A stretch of DNA of 64,000 bases from Pycnococcus provasolii (lineage: Eukaryota > Chlorophyta > Pseudoscourfieldiophyceae > Pseudoscourfieldiales > Pycnococcaceae). Shown one piece after another: positions 10,001 to 18,549 of this stretch (positions are counted from its first letter, which is position 1; each line of letters opens with the position of its first letter). Below the pieces are notes generated by a model. It was not told the DNA's origin and searched no databases. It saw only the letters and a list, made by a program, of their open reading frames with translations. The translations under genes were made by a program, and so were the position numbers. Location of the stretch: positions 1,178,001 through 1,242,000 of the forward strand of contig OW568863.1 in assembly GCA_938743325.2 (NCBI GenBank). Reading direction: 5' to 3'.

Positions 10001-11947
10001 AAGGAGAGCAGCCTAGGCGTGTGCATGCACGTGCGAAGCGCGATCGATTCGTCCGGCGGATACCATGCGCCGGAAGAATACACGTCTTGCAAGCGCGTAT
10101 CTACCCCGGGCGCACGCTTCAGTTGCACGCACGGGAGGTTGAATTTTCACTACTACTTGATTATTTTGGTGCCGTGAATTATCATTCAGATATCAAGGAG
10201 AGCAGCCTAGGCGTGTGCATGCACGTGCGAAGCGCGATCGATTCGTCCGGCGGATACCATGCGCCGGAAGAATACACGTCTTGCAAGCGCGTATCTACCC
10301 CGGGCGCACGCTTCAGTTGCACGCACGGGAGGTTGAATTTTCACTACTACTTGATTATTTTGGTGCCGTGAATTATCATTCAGATATCATCACAAAGAAG
10401 GAGAGCAGCCTAGGCGTGTGCATGCATGTGCGAAGCGCGATCGATTCGTCCGGCGGATACCATGCGCCGGAAGAATACACGTCTTGCAAGCGCGTATCTA
10501 CCCCGGGCGCACGCTTCAGTTGCACGCACGGGAGGTTGAATTTTCACTACTATTTGATTATTTTGGTGCCGTGAATTATCATTCAGATATCATCACAAAG
10601 AAGGAGAGCAGCCTAGGCGTGTGCATGCATGTGCGAAGCGCGATCGATTCGTCCGGCGGATACCATGCGCCGGAAGAATACACGTCTTTCATGCGCGTAT
10701 CTACCCCGGGCGCACGCTTCAGTTGCACGCACGGGAGGTTGAATTTTCACTACTACTTGATTATTTTGGTGCCGTGAATTATCATTCAGATATCAAGGAG
10801 AGCAGCCTAGGCGTGTGCATGCATGTGCGAAGCGCGATCGATTCGTCCGGCGGATACCATGCGCCGGAAGAATACACGTCTTGCAAGCGCGTATCTACCC
10901 CGGGCGCACGCTTCAGTTGCACGCACGGGAGGTTGAATTTTCACTACTACTTGATTATTTTGGTGCCGTGAATTATCATTCAGATATCAAGGAGAGCAGC
11001 CTAGGCGTGTGCATGCATGTGCGAAGCGCGATCGATTCGTCCGGCGGATACCATGCGCCGGAAGAATACACGTCTATCTACCCCGGGCGCACGCTTCAGT
11101 TGCACGCACGGGAGGTTGAATTTTCACTACTATTTGATTATTTTGGTGCCGTGAATTATCATTCAGATATCATCACAAAGAAGGAGAGCAGCCTAGGCGT
11201 GTGCATGCATGTGCGAAGCGCGATCGATTCGTCCGGCGGATACCATGCGCCGGAAGAATACACGTCTTTCATGCGCGTATCTACCCCGGGCGCACGCTTC
11301 AGTTGCACGCACGGGAGGTTGAATTTTCACTACTATTTGATTATTTTGGTGCCGTGAATTATCATTCAGATATCATCACAAAGAAGGAGAGCAGCCTAGG
11401 CGTGTGCATGCATGTGCGAAGCGCGATCGATTCGTCCGGCGGATACCATGCGCCGGAAGAATACACGTCTTTCATGCGCGTATCTACCCCGGGCGCACGC
11501 TTCAGTTGCACGCACGGGAGGTTGAATTTTCACTACTACTTGATTATTTTGGTGCCGTGAATTATCATTCAGATATCAAGGAGAGCAGCCTAGGCGTGTG
11601 CATGCATGTGCGAAGCGCGATCGATTCGTCCGGCGGATACCATGCGCCGGAAGAATACACGTCTATCTACCCCGGGCGCACGCTTCAGTTGCACGCACGG
11701 GAGGTTGAATTTTCACTACTATTTGATTATTTTGGTGCCGTGAATTATCATTCAGATATCATCACAAAGAAGGAGAGCAGCCTAGGCGTGTGCATGCATG
11801 TGCGAAGCGCGATCGATTCGTCCGGCGGATACCATGCGCCGGAAGAATACACGTCTTTCATGCGCGTATCTACCCCGGGCGCACGCTTCAGTTGCACGCA
11901 CGGGAGGTTGAATTTTCACTACTACTTGATTATTTTGGTGCCGTGAA
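4070..11947 (+). repeat. Tandem minisatellite/satellite array, 40 full units of 183-203 bp plus one partial
   Basis: Units start at CGGGAGGTTGAATTTTC. I count 18 units of 203 bp, 8 of 194, 7 of 192 and 7 of 183, summing exactly to 4070-11900, with a partial unit at 11901-11947. Length differences come from two independent sites: presence or absence of 9 bp (after GATATCA) and of 11 bp (after ACACGTCT). Two single-base polymorphisms (CTACTTG/CTATTTG and GCACGTG/GCATGTG) also segregate. Outside these sites the units look identical. Without the 11-bp piece the unit is a multiple of 3 and reads through as a 61- or 64-residue repeat. With it, the frame is lost. The longest read-through is 4162-5280. 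I do not call it a gene. Confidence 0.97.
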
Positions 11948-11975
11948 AACCTTTCTCGAGAGGTTTTCCCTCCCT

Positions 11976-12146
11976 GGGAACCCCCTTGCCAATCCCGTCC
12001 TTTGGATTGTGTACAACTGTGCGACGACTTGAAAAGTAGTAACTGCAACGAGTCTTACACGAGATGTGTAATTACAGGTGGGGGCGCCCAACGACGAACG
12101 AATCGTTGGCAGGAGGTTGTCGTCGCGGTCGACTTCTCCATTTCCC
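11976..12146. repeat. Split direct repeat A, copy 1
   Basis: 171-bp segment beginning GGGAACCCCCTTGCC and ending CTCCATTTCCC, matched base for base as far as I can read at 13359-13529. It marks the outer left end of the retrotransposon. Confidence 0.9.
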
Positions 12147-12200
12147 CATGCCTGGCAGGAACGGCAAAGCCGAGCGTGCCAGACACAGAGAGGGAGAACC

Positions 12201-13133
12201 TCAAGGGGTATCTGCGGCTGCGTAGTAAGAGGGTGGGATGGGTGGGAGTTTCGCGGTTATGCGCGTCGCACCTAGTTCTCGCAGTATGGCGTAGTCTCCA
12301 GCCAGGGCAGGATCCTCCGGATCTCCTCTGCTCGGAATGTCAGCGATGTTTGCATCCGAGTCCAACCACTCGAACCAGACTTGTCTGTGCAAGTGGTCGA
12401 GGTGCAGTTGGTTCACAATGTCTGCGACGTGAAGCTGTGAGGCGTAGCCTTTGGCTACCCATGCGAAAGCCACCTGCGAGTCGATGAAGTGGACGATGAC
12501 GCGGTCAGGCGGCAGCAGATGCGCGAACGTATAGTACGCTGCTGCCGCAGCAAGCAGTTCGAGTACTTCGATCCGTAAGTGCAGCAGCTCCGGTACTGCC
12601 AGCGAAAAGTACCATGTCAGCTCCCCAACAAGCAGCACGCCTCCGACGCCGTAAGACGTCGACGCGTCAGCGTAGATCCGTACGACGCGAGCCTCTCCAT
12701 CGTTTCCGACGAAGACGTGCGCCTTCGGCGGCAGCGCCGGCAGCAGTTCTTGCAGGTAGCGAAGGCTGACGTCCAGCGCTTCAGTGTAGCGACACTCACC
12801 AGAAGATATAGCAGCCCGGAGTGGCGACAGCGGCGCACGCCCGAGGCGTCCGTGCGTTGCCTCAAGCAGGAATCTGGTTTTGCCTTCGAGGACTTGAATG
12901 TCCATCACTGTGATGGTTCGTCGTGCGCGTATTGCGGCGATGATATCGAGCGTAGCCTCGAGTCGTCCAGGTGTTGCGGAGAAAGTCACTCCCTCGGGAG
13001 GCGCAGAACGCGGGATCATGCACGATGCCCTGCAAGTTTTCGCACGAGGAGGAAAAGCTGAAGGCGTTGCGTTGAGCGGTGGCAGAGCGAGCAGAGCATT
13101 ACGGAATAAACGCCACGTGTTGCGACGTTGCAT
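12201..13133 (-). CDS. RT connection/RNase H region of the DIRS-like retrotransposon
   Basis: A 310-residue frame. The C-terminal half carries an RNase H fold signature: an acidic first strand (RIYADASTSYG), a glutamate helix (IEVLELLAAAAAYY), an aspartate strand (VHFIDSQVAFAWV) and a late aspartate segment (SDANIADIPSRGD). The last is a pattern typical of RNase H domains following DIRS and related reverse transcriptases. The N-terminal part corresponds to the region joining RT and RNase H. A complete polymerase palm is not visible here. Its product would act in reverse transcription of the element. Confidence 0.7.
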   Translation of the reverse strand: MQRRNTWRLFRNALLALPPLNATPSAFPPRAKTCRASCMIPRSAPPEGVTFSATPGRLEATLDIIAAIRARRTITVMDIQVLEGKTRFLLEATHGRLGRAPLSPLRAAISSGECRYTEALDVSLRYLQELLPALPPKAHVFVGNDGEARVVRIYADASTSYGVGGVLLVGELTWYFSLAVPELLHLRIEVLELLAAAAAYYTFAHLLPPDRVIVHFIDSQVAFAWVAKGYASQLHVADIVNQLHLDHLHRQVWFEWLDSDANIADIPSRGDPEDPALAGDYAILRELGATRITAKLPPIPPSYYAAADTP

Positions 13134-13203
13134 GAAAACGGCGGACTGAAAACGATGTAACGGAACGAAACAGAAAACACATTAAGGGTGGGCAAAATGG
13201 GTG

Positions 13204-13359
13204 GGTGTTTTCAGGTCGTAGCGTGTCGTCACGCAGTTGGTGACTAGCTTCAACGTCAAGAATGACTCCGGGACTGGCTGCGTGTAGGGTTCGTATCAAT
13301 CCAATCCTTGGGGTTCCCAATTGTACTTATGCCGAGCCCATCCAAACCGTCGACAAGCG
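13204..13359. repeat. Split direct repeat B, copy 1
   Basis: 156-bp segment from GGTGTTTTCAGG to GTCGACAAGCG, identical as read to 15319-15474. On the minus strand each copy supplies the same ATG and about 39 codons (starting MGTPRIGLIRTL) to the frame that follows. Confidence 0.9.
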
Positions 13360-13529
13360 GGAACCCCCTTGCCAATCCCGTCCTTTGGATTGTGTACAAC
13401 TGTGCGACGACTTGAAAAGTAGTAACTGCAACGAGTCTTACACGAGATGTGTAATTACAGGTGGGGGCGCCCAACGACGAACGAATCGTTGGCAGGAGGT
13501 TGTCGTCGCGGTCGACTTCTCCATTTCCC
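13359..13529. repeat. Split direct repeat A, copy 2
   Basis: Second copy of the 171-bp A repeat, directly abutting B1. The B1-A2 junction in the interior is the hallmark of split-direct-repeat retrotransposons. Confidence 0.9.
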
Positions 13530-13621
13530 ACAGGTTACCTAACGGTGTAGATGTAGACATCGTTGATCAAACTGCGATCTCGCGGAACGAACGGCGGACG
13601 GCGTAGGAGCGTGTTGCGGCT

Positions 13622-13771
13622 GTGCGACGTTCAGGTCAATATTGATCCTACTTGTCTAACGAACTGCGGCGGTGCGACGTTCAGATCAATATTGATCCTA
13701 CTTGTCTAACGTACTGCGGCGGTGCGACGTTCGGATCAGTATTGATCCTACTTGTCTAACGAACTGCGGTT
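13622..13771. repeat. Three 50-bp tandem repeats with a palindromic core
   Basis: Three adjacent 50-bp units beginning GTGCGACGTTC, with a few substitutions between them. The second contains the perfect 14-bp palindrome GATCAATATTGATC; the other two carry near versions. They lie inside the retrotransposon, between A2 and the recombinase frame's 3' end, where a recombinase- or regulator-binding role would be reasonable but is unproven. Confidence 0.85.
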
Positions 13772-13818
13772 GGACGAGCATGTGGCAGGACGAGCATCGC
13801 TGAAATGAGGCGCACGCA

Positions 13819-15435
13819 TCATCCATCAGCCCCAAGGGTCTCAAAAAGATCCCAGCCGCCATGAAACGGGAGCGCAGGAACACCAAGACGCGTGACGACG
13901 GCGGCACACGCGGCGATGGCCTGTTGCAAAATCGGCAAAACGATCTGTTCTGCATGCGCACGGCTGTAGAGATCGGGCATACGAGCGAGAGACTCAGCAG
14001 CGGACGTAGCAGCGGGCGGTGAGTCGGGGAGGGCTGCAGAGAGACTGCCACACCACCGCCCAAGTTCGACGCGAAGGTCAGCGGACATGCCGCAAAATCT
14101 GGATACGGTGGGGAGGAATCGACGGCAGCACGCAGGCGAGTAAAAAGCAGCCTCGTCAGGCGGCATGCCGATGCAGCGGAGGACATGTTGGAGGCTGAGC
14201 GACGCCCGATGCGGCGACAGCGGCGCGTTAACGAAGGCCGTAGCGTTGCGCAGCGGATCTGCGAACGGTGCATTGGTATCCCGGAAGATGAAGCTGGGGT
14301 TCGTAATGTCAGAGAAGGTATGGCGGAGGATAGAGTCGAGATCAACACCAGTGATGCCGCGAACAGGTATCCAGAACGCACGGCGCGAGCGGGAGACTTT
14401 GTCAGTGAGAGCATCTTGAGCATGAAACGAAGGTGAGGAAGAGCATGACGGTGGCGCGGGCGACACAGCAGGAACGTTGATGGGAGAAGCAGGGTCCGAG
14501 CGATGCTGAATTTGCGTGAAGCGCGAAACTGAAAGGATCTGGGAAGCCCAAGCAGCGGCATGAGAGCGCTCGAAGACAGTGCCAGTAGACGAGGCAGCAA
14601 AGCGCTCCAACCTCGCCAGAATACCGAGGCTCATGACGCACGGCGCCGAAGACGACGGGCGTTGCGTAGGGCGAAGGTTGTGCAGTAACGAACAATCAAG
14701 CGGAAAGTCGAACCCACCATGCGTGGTGAGCCAGGTCAGGCCACGCTGGAGGGTGAGCAGCGACGTAGCGCGCGTTACGCCACGCTGACGCCGATCAAAG
14801 AGCGCACGCGTAGCGAGCCCGCTCAGAGATGGCGAGATGCGCGTGTGCGAAGCAGCAGCAGCGTCATGCAGATCACGCAGAGTAGTAGCGACAGGTCCGA
14901 GCGTAGACGGGCCGAAGCGGACAAGAATCTGGAGGACGAGGTAGGTGACGTGAGCAGGATCAGCACGAAAGCATTCAGCGAGGGAAGAGCCCAGCATGCG
15001 CGCGATGGCTTCATCAGGAAGCAGCGGAAGCAAGCGCGCCGCATCACGGAGGCGATCACGGCATTGAAGATCGGCAAGAGTAAGAATCGACGATGCAGTA
15101 GGAACAGGGGAAAGACGAGCAACAGCAGAAGGAACGAAGGAAGCCCAGGAGTTGGACGGGTAACGGGCGGACGACGAGGCAGGAGGAGGAAGATATAGGG
15201 AAGAGTTGAGCGGCGCGACGGGTGGTGGAGCGACTGGAATGGAAGGGAAGACAGCGGCGCGTGGAGGTGGTGCATCGTCAATGGCACGAGCAGCATCCGT
15301 CGCGGCATGCAAAAGCATGGTGTTTTCAGGTCGTAGCGTGTCGTCACGCAGTTGGTGACTAGCTTCAACGTCAAGAATGACTCCGGGACTGGCTGCGTGT
15401 AGGGTTCGTATCAATCCAATCCTTGGGGTTCCCAA
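13819..15435 (-). CDS. Tyrosine recombinase of the DIRS-like retrotransposon
   Basis: A 538-residue frame whose ATG lies in repeat B2. The C-terminal half has tyrosine-recombinase character: a helix with SRFTQIQHRSD (candidate first catalytic Arg region), a segment reading CCRRFLPTVSRFCG followed by LGRWCGS (the R-x-x-R/GRW region of DIRS recombinases), and LARMPDLYSR, where MPxxYS matches the nucleophilic tyrosine context. The N-terminal ~130 residues are Pro/Ala-rich. Such enzymes insert circular DIRS-type DNA without target duplications. Assignment rests on motif order, not on a search. Confidence 0.65.
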   Translation of the reverse strand: MGTPRIGLIRTLHAASPGVILDVEASHQLRDDTLRPENTMLLHAATDAARAIDDAPPPRAAVFPSIPVAPPPVAPLNSSLYLPPPASSSARYPSNSWASFVPSAVARLSPVPTASSILTLADLQCRDRLRDAARLLPLLPDEAIARMLGSSLAECFRADPAHVTYLVLQILVRFGPSTLGPVATTLRDLHDAAAASHTRISPSLSGLATRALFDRRQRGVTRATSLLTLQRGLTWLTTHGGFDFPLDCSLLHNLRPTQRPSSSAPCVMSLGILARLERFAASSTGTVFERSHAAAWASQILSVSRFTQIQHRSDPASPINVPAVSPAPPSCSSSPSFHAQDALTDKVSRSRRAFWIPVRGITGVDLDSILRHTFSDITNPSFIFRDTNAPFADPLRNATAFVNAPLSPHRASLSLQHVLRCIGMPPDEAAFYSPACCRRFLPTVSRFCGMSADLRVELGRWCGSLSAALPDSPPAATSAAESLARMPDLYSRAHAEQIVLPILQQAIAACAAVVTRLGVPALPFHGGWDLFETLGADG

Positions 15436-15474
15436 TTGTACTTATGCCGAGCCCATCCAAACCGTCGACAAGCG
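15319..15474. repeat. Split direct repeat B, copy 2
   Basis: Outer right end of the retrotransposon. It contains the start of the recombinase frame on the minus strand. Confidence 0.9.
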
Positions 15475-15655
15475 TAAACTTTACCTGTAGGCTTCCAACC
15501 GGCAGACCGGGTAGTTGAATCTTCGTTCCTCCGATTGACAGACCAAACCGTTTTGGAAAAAAACGTCTTGAACTGAACGGAACGTTACACCACAGAACCA
15601 CTGTAGTCCTCTACTTATCCATTCTGCACTTCCATTTCTGCACTTCATACTTCAT

Positions 15656-16699
15656 ATGGCTTCCTCTTCCTCCTCTTCGCAGCACGAGTCGCTTCTCGCG
15701 CGCTCGTGTTCGAGCCTGCCTTCCATCGACGCTCTCGTCGCGCAGCTTGTCGCACTCCACCGCGCACAAGAGGGTGACATTGACGACAACAACAACCTCG
15801 AAGGCGGGGCTGCAGGAGCAGGATACACGCTCACGGCGAAAAAGAAAGTAGCCGACAACTACTGCCGATGGCTGAGGTACGCTGTCACGGAATCTTCACC
15901 GGGCGCAATCAAGAGCCTTCTGCGACTGCTTCCTTACCCGCCGGAAGAAGAAGCAACACAAGCCGCTGAAGACGACGAAGCGCGCAAGGTGGTCAAGCTT
16001 TTGCTCGCAAACAAGCTCATGTCCATCCTAACGGACGCTTTCGACGCGATGGTGAACACGCTTCCCCAAAGCGAGGAGGACCTTTATCTGTGGCGGCATG
16101 AACACCGAGACGTCGAGCTCACGCCTTCGCCAGCAATCGTGCTCGAAAATATACTCGGCTCGCTCGACGAGCTTTGTCTCATCCACCCCACAGGAGTCAA
16201 CGTCGCACCTTTCCTGACCCGCTGCGTAAAACTGCTCGTGACCTGCCGAAACGGTGACAACTGCGACGACGACGACGAGGAGGACGACGACGACACAAAA
16301 CGTCACACGCCCACGACACTGCACCTTCGCCGGTGCATCGTCGGAACGCTCGTACGCCTTCTGCAGGTAAAGGGAGGACCCAAACGTGCAAGCGTGCTAC
16401 GTGGCGCATCCCCATCAGTCTGGCAGACTTCGCGCTGTGCATCGCGCTCGACGAAGAAGGGTGGCAACAATGCACGTGCCCGAGAGAGCTGGGTCTGTGC
16501 TGCAGACAACGGAGTTCTGGGAGCGGTTGATCTGGGTATCGAGCAGGATGCAAATAGTCTGCCAAGCATCGAGAATGGTCGTGCGCTTCTGAACAGGGGT
16601 CTCAGCCTCGGTTTCGACGCCGCGCGTGAGTTGTTGCTTGACGAGGTTGGCGAGGACGTCGTGGTGAAGGTGGAGGACACTGTGTTTCTTCTTTTGTAA
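15656..16699 (+). CDS. Unidentified helical protein; 3' part may include an intron
   Basis: The ATG at 15656 opens a frame of 347 residues. The first ~240 look like a real protein: a Ser-rich start, amphipathic helices reminiscent of ARM/HEAT-like packing (IKSLLRLLPYPPEEE, LENILGSLDELCLIHP) and an Asp/Glu-rich loop. At 16366 the sequence reads CTGCAGGTAAAGG, a very good splice donor. Beyond it the composition of this frame changes and other frames look at least as protein-like (for example SLADFALCIALDEEGW). The C-terminal 110 residues here may therefore be intronic or misframed. I see no family match. A motif ACCGGGTA lies about 150 bp upstream. Confidence 0.5.
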   Translation: MASSSSSSQHESLLARSCSSLPSIDALVAQLVALHRAQEGDIDDNNNLEGGAAGAGYTLTAKKKVADNYCRWLRYAVTESSPGAIKSLLRLLPYPPEEEATQAAEDDEARKVVKLLLANKLMSILTDAFDAMVNTLPQSEEDLYLWRHEHRDVELTPSPAIVLENILGSLDELCLIHPTGVNVAPFLTRCVKLLVTCRNGDNCDDDDEEDDDDTKRHTPTTLHLRRCIVGTLVRLLQVKGGPKRASVLRGASPSVWQTSRCASRSTKKGGNNARARESWVCAADNGVLGAVDLGIEQDANSLPSIENGRALLNRGLSLGFDAARELLLDEVGEDVVVKVEDTVFLLL

Positions 16700-16793
16700 A
16701 AAATATTAATACTTTATTATTACAACATAAAATTTTACCTGTAGGGTACCCGGTAGTAGTCGCAACAACCCACACTCTGGAGGTCTTGGAGAT

Positions 16794-18281
16794 CTAAAAA
16801 AGCCTCCACGTTCCGCGTTCGCAGGTCGTACCGTGAGGTACGAACACTTGGTGCAAGGTCCGCCACTTGCGTTTATTGGCGATGTACCCATCGCCTGCAT
16901 TGAGCACAATCATCGGGTCACCGTCAAATTTCAAAGAGAGAGAGCCAGAAACCACTACCATGATTTGCCCACGCGCCTTCAGATTCCGTTCCGCTTCGAA
17001 TTTGTCGATGTGATTGGGACAGCTCGCGAGCAACTTGCCGATGTTGTTCGGCGGTGCGACGGTGCGGCGATACTCCTTAACCTTAACGTCTAAGGTTAGG
17101 TTCAAGCCGCTTCGAGTTCGAGTCAAGCCTTCCATACATGCCGTCCGCACCGCCTCCTGACGATCGTAGTATGTATATTTCTTTGTTTTTCTGTTGTGTT
17201 GTATTTTCTTGCCCCTCCGCACGCGGAAGGTGTGCGGATGTGCTTGTCCAATGGTCGCACCAAGACGGCATTCGTTGCTGGCGATGATCGTGTGGAGCTC
17301 TTGAGTGGTCACGAGCCCACGTATCACTTGAGCTTGCACCTGCTCCTCCTCCTCCTCCTGCTCCTTCACCACCTGCTCCTCCTCCTCCTGCTCCTCCTCC
17401 TCCTCCTCGTCCTCCTCCTCGTCCTCGTCCTCCTCCTCGTCCTCATCTTCAAAGCACGCGATCCAGTGCTCATCTGCTGTTTGCTTTTTCTCAGCAGTGG
17501 GAAAGAAAGGGTCGATAAGCATCTGCTTCAGCCTTTTTTTTGGAGGCGCATCCGGCTCCTCCTCCGGCTCCTCCTCCTCGTCCTGCGCCTTGGCCTCGGC
17601 GGCGGCAGCAGCCTCAGCCTCGGCCGGAGCCTGACGACGAGCATCCTCCTCCTCCAATTGCGCCTTGTCGTCCTCGTCCTCGTCGTCCTCGTGCTCAACC
17701 TCGTGCTGCTGCTCGCCCTCAGATGCTTTTTTTGCACGCAGGCAAGAAAGGCTTTCACAGCAGGCAAGAAGGAACTTTTTTTTGACCTCCGGCACCTCCT
17801 CCTCCTCCTCCTCCTCCTCCTCCTCCTCGATGCGTTGCGCCTCGACCTCGGCGGCGGCATCGGCGGCGGCGGCGGCGAAAGCAGCAGCGGCAGCCTCGGC
17901 CTCAGCCTGCAGAGGAGCTTCCTCCTCCTCCACCACTACGTCAGCCTCCTCCATTGCGTGGCCATCATCTTCGCCGGATAGGGGAACATCCTCCTCCTCC
18001 ACCACTGCGTCAGCCGGTGGAGATTCACTGGCTGCTGCGGATGCCGGCGGCCGCGAAGGTGGTGGAGGTGGCTGTAAAAGTGCTTGAGCACGTTGTAAAG
18101 CACTCGCGTGCTTTTTAGAGATTAAATGCTCAAGCAAGTGTCTCATCATCACGTCTGTCCCACACGCATTGCACGTGCATTGCCCTTCTGTGACCACCCC
18201 TCCTTCTGTGACCACCCCTCCTTCTGTGACCACACCTTCGTGGATAGCGGCGGTGATACGCGCATCTCGCGGCTTAGGCAT
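16794..18281 (-). CDS. Acidic, low-complexity protein with a C2H2-like zinc finger
   Basis: 495 residues from the ATG at 18281 (the codons just upstream lack an ATG). Near the N-terminus, three copies of VVTEGG (an 18-bp DNA repeat near 18182-18235) precede CNACGTDVMMRHLLEHLISKKH trimmed here to its key pairs: C-x2-C and H-x3-H/H-x-x-K-K-H. This looks like a C2H2 or U1-like finger. The centre (about residues 90-330) is dominated by Glu/Ala/Asp runs with one basic patch (PPKKRLKQM). The last ~150 residues are ordered, ending in a beta-rich stretch (SGSLSLKFDGDPM ... GTWRLF) that faintly recalls the tail of AlkB/2OG-oxygenase folds. A nuclear protein seems likely; function unknown. Confidence 0.6.
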   Translation of the reverse strand: MPKPRDARITAAIHEGVVTEGGVVTEGGVVTEGQCTCNACGTDVMMRHLLEHLISKKHASALQRAQALLQPPPPPSRPPASAAASESPPADAVVEEEDVPLSGEDDGHAMEEADVVVEEEEAPLQAEAEAAAAAFAAAAADAAAEVEAQRIEEEEEEEEEEEVPEVKKKFLLACCESLSCLRAKKASEGEQQHEVEHEDDEDEDDKAQLEEEDARRQAPAEAEAAAAAEAKAQDEEEEPEEEPDAPPKKRLKQMLIDPFFPTAEKKQTADEHWIACFEDEDEEEDEDEEEDEEEEEEQEEEEQVVKEQEEEEEQVQAQVIRGLVTTQELHTIIASNECRLGATIGQAHPHTFRVRRGKKIQHNRKTKKYTYYDRQEAVRTACMEGLTRTRSGLNLTLDVKVKEYRRTVAPPNNIGKLLASCPNHIDKFEAERNLKARGQIMVVVSGSLSLKFDGDPMIVLNAGDGYIANKRKWRTLHQVFVPHGTTCERGTWRLF

Positions 18282-18549
18282 GGCCAAGAGTGCGCGTAGA
18301 CGAGGAGGGCGAAGGTGGAGAGAAGAGAGAAGAGAGAAGGAAGAAGGCGTTTGTTACGATAGAAAAAAAAACGTCTTACATAAGCCAACTTTTAGCTTGG
18401 CTTTAGCTTGGCCTTTAACAGCTTGGTTTAGCTAGCTTTAGCTTGGAAGAGACCTTTAGACCTTTAGCTGGTCTGTAACAACGTATTTCGAACGTGGAAA
18501 AAACCTATCTCAAAAAAGAAACATCTTAAGACTTGAAGAAGAACCCGTC
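18282..18549. other. Spacer with purine tracts and TTTAGCTTGG-type repeats
   Basis: A GA-rich run at about 18315-18345 precedes the start of the minus-strand gene. From 18380 to 18470 the sequence is built of irregular copies of TTTAGCTTGG. No gene seen. Confidence 0.55.

Larger units (their letters stand above)
11976..15474 (-). mobile_element. Tyrosine-recombinase (DIRS-order) retrotransposon with split direct repeats
   Basis: Order on the plus strand: A1 (11976-12146), an RNase H-bearing frame on the minus strand, B1 (13204-13359) abutting A2 (13359-13529), a tyrosine-recombinase frame on the minus strand, then B2 (15319-15474). A copies (171 bp) and B copies (156 bp) look identical to each other, which implies recent activity. 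Split direct repeats plus RT/RNase H plus tyrosine recombinase define the PAT/Kangaroo-like branch of the DIRS order. The element looks incomplete: the space before the RNase H region is too short for a full reverse transcriptase. It sits at the right end of the tandem array, so its insertion may have capped or interrupted that array. Confidence 0.8.

Noticed and set aside
4162-11946. Many overlapping open frames of 116-372 codons in the array
   Set aside because: They arise from repetition of one open unit and change frame at each 11-bp piece; no start context or single-copy homologue supports them as genes.
4070-11947. Regular repeats resembling a CRISPR array
   Set aside because: Units are 183-203 bp with no unique spacers; variation is confined to a few switches. 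This is a satellite in a eukaryotic context.
11946-11967. Near-palindrome AAAACCTTTCTCGAGAGGTTTT at the array/element boundary
   Set aside because: Imperfect and single; could mark an insertion site, but nothing else supports a function.
17196-17981. Leucine-rich open frame on the plus strand
   Set aside because: It is the antisense of the Glu/Asp runs of the minus-strand acidic protein (CTC/GAG shadow).
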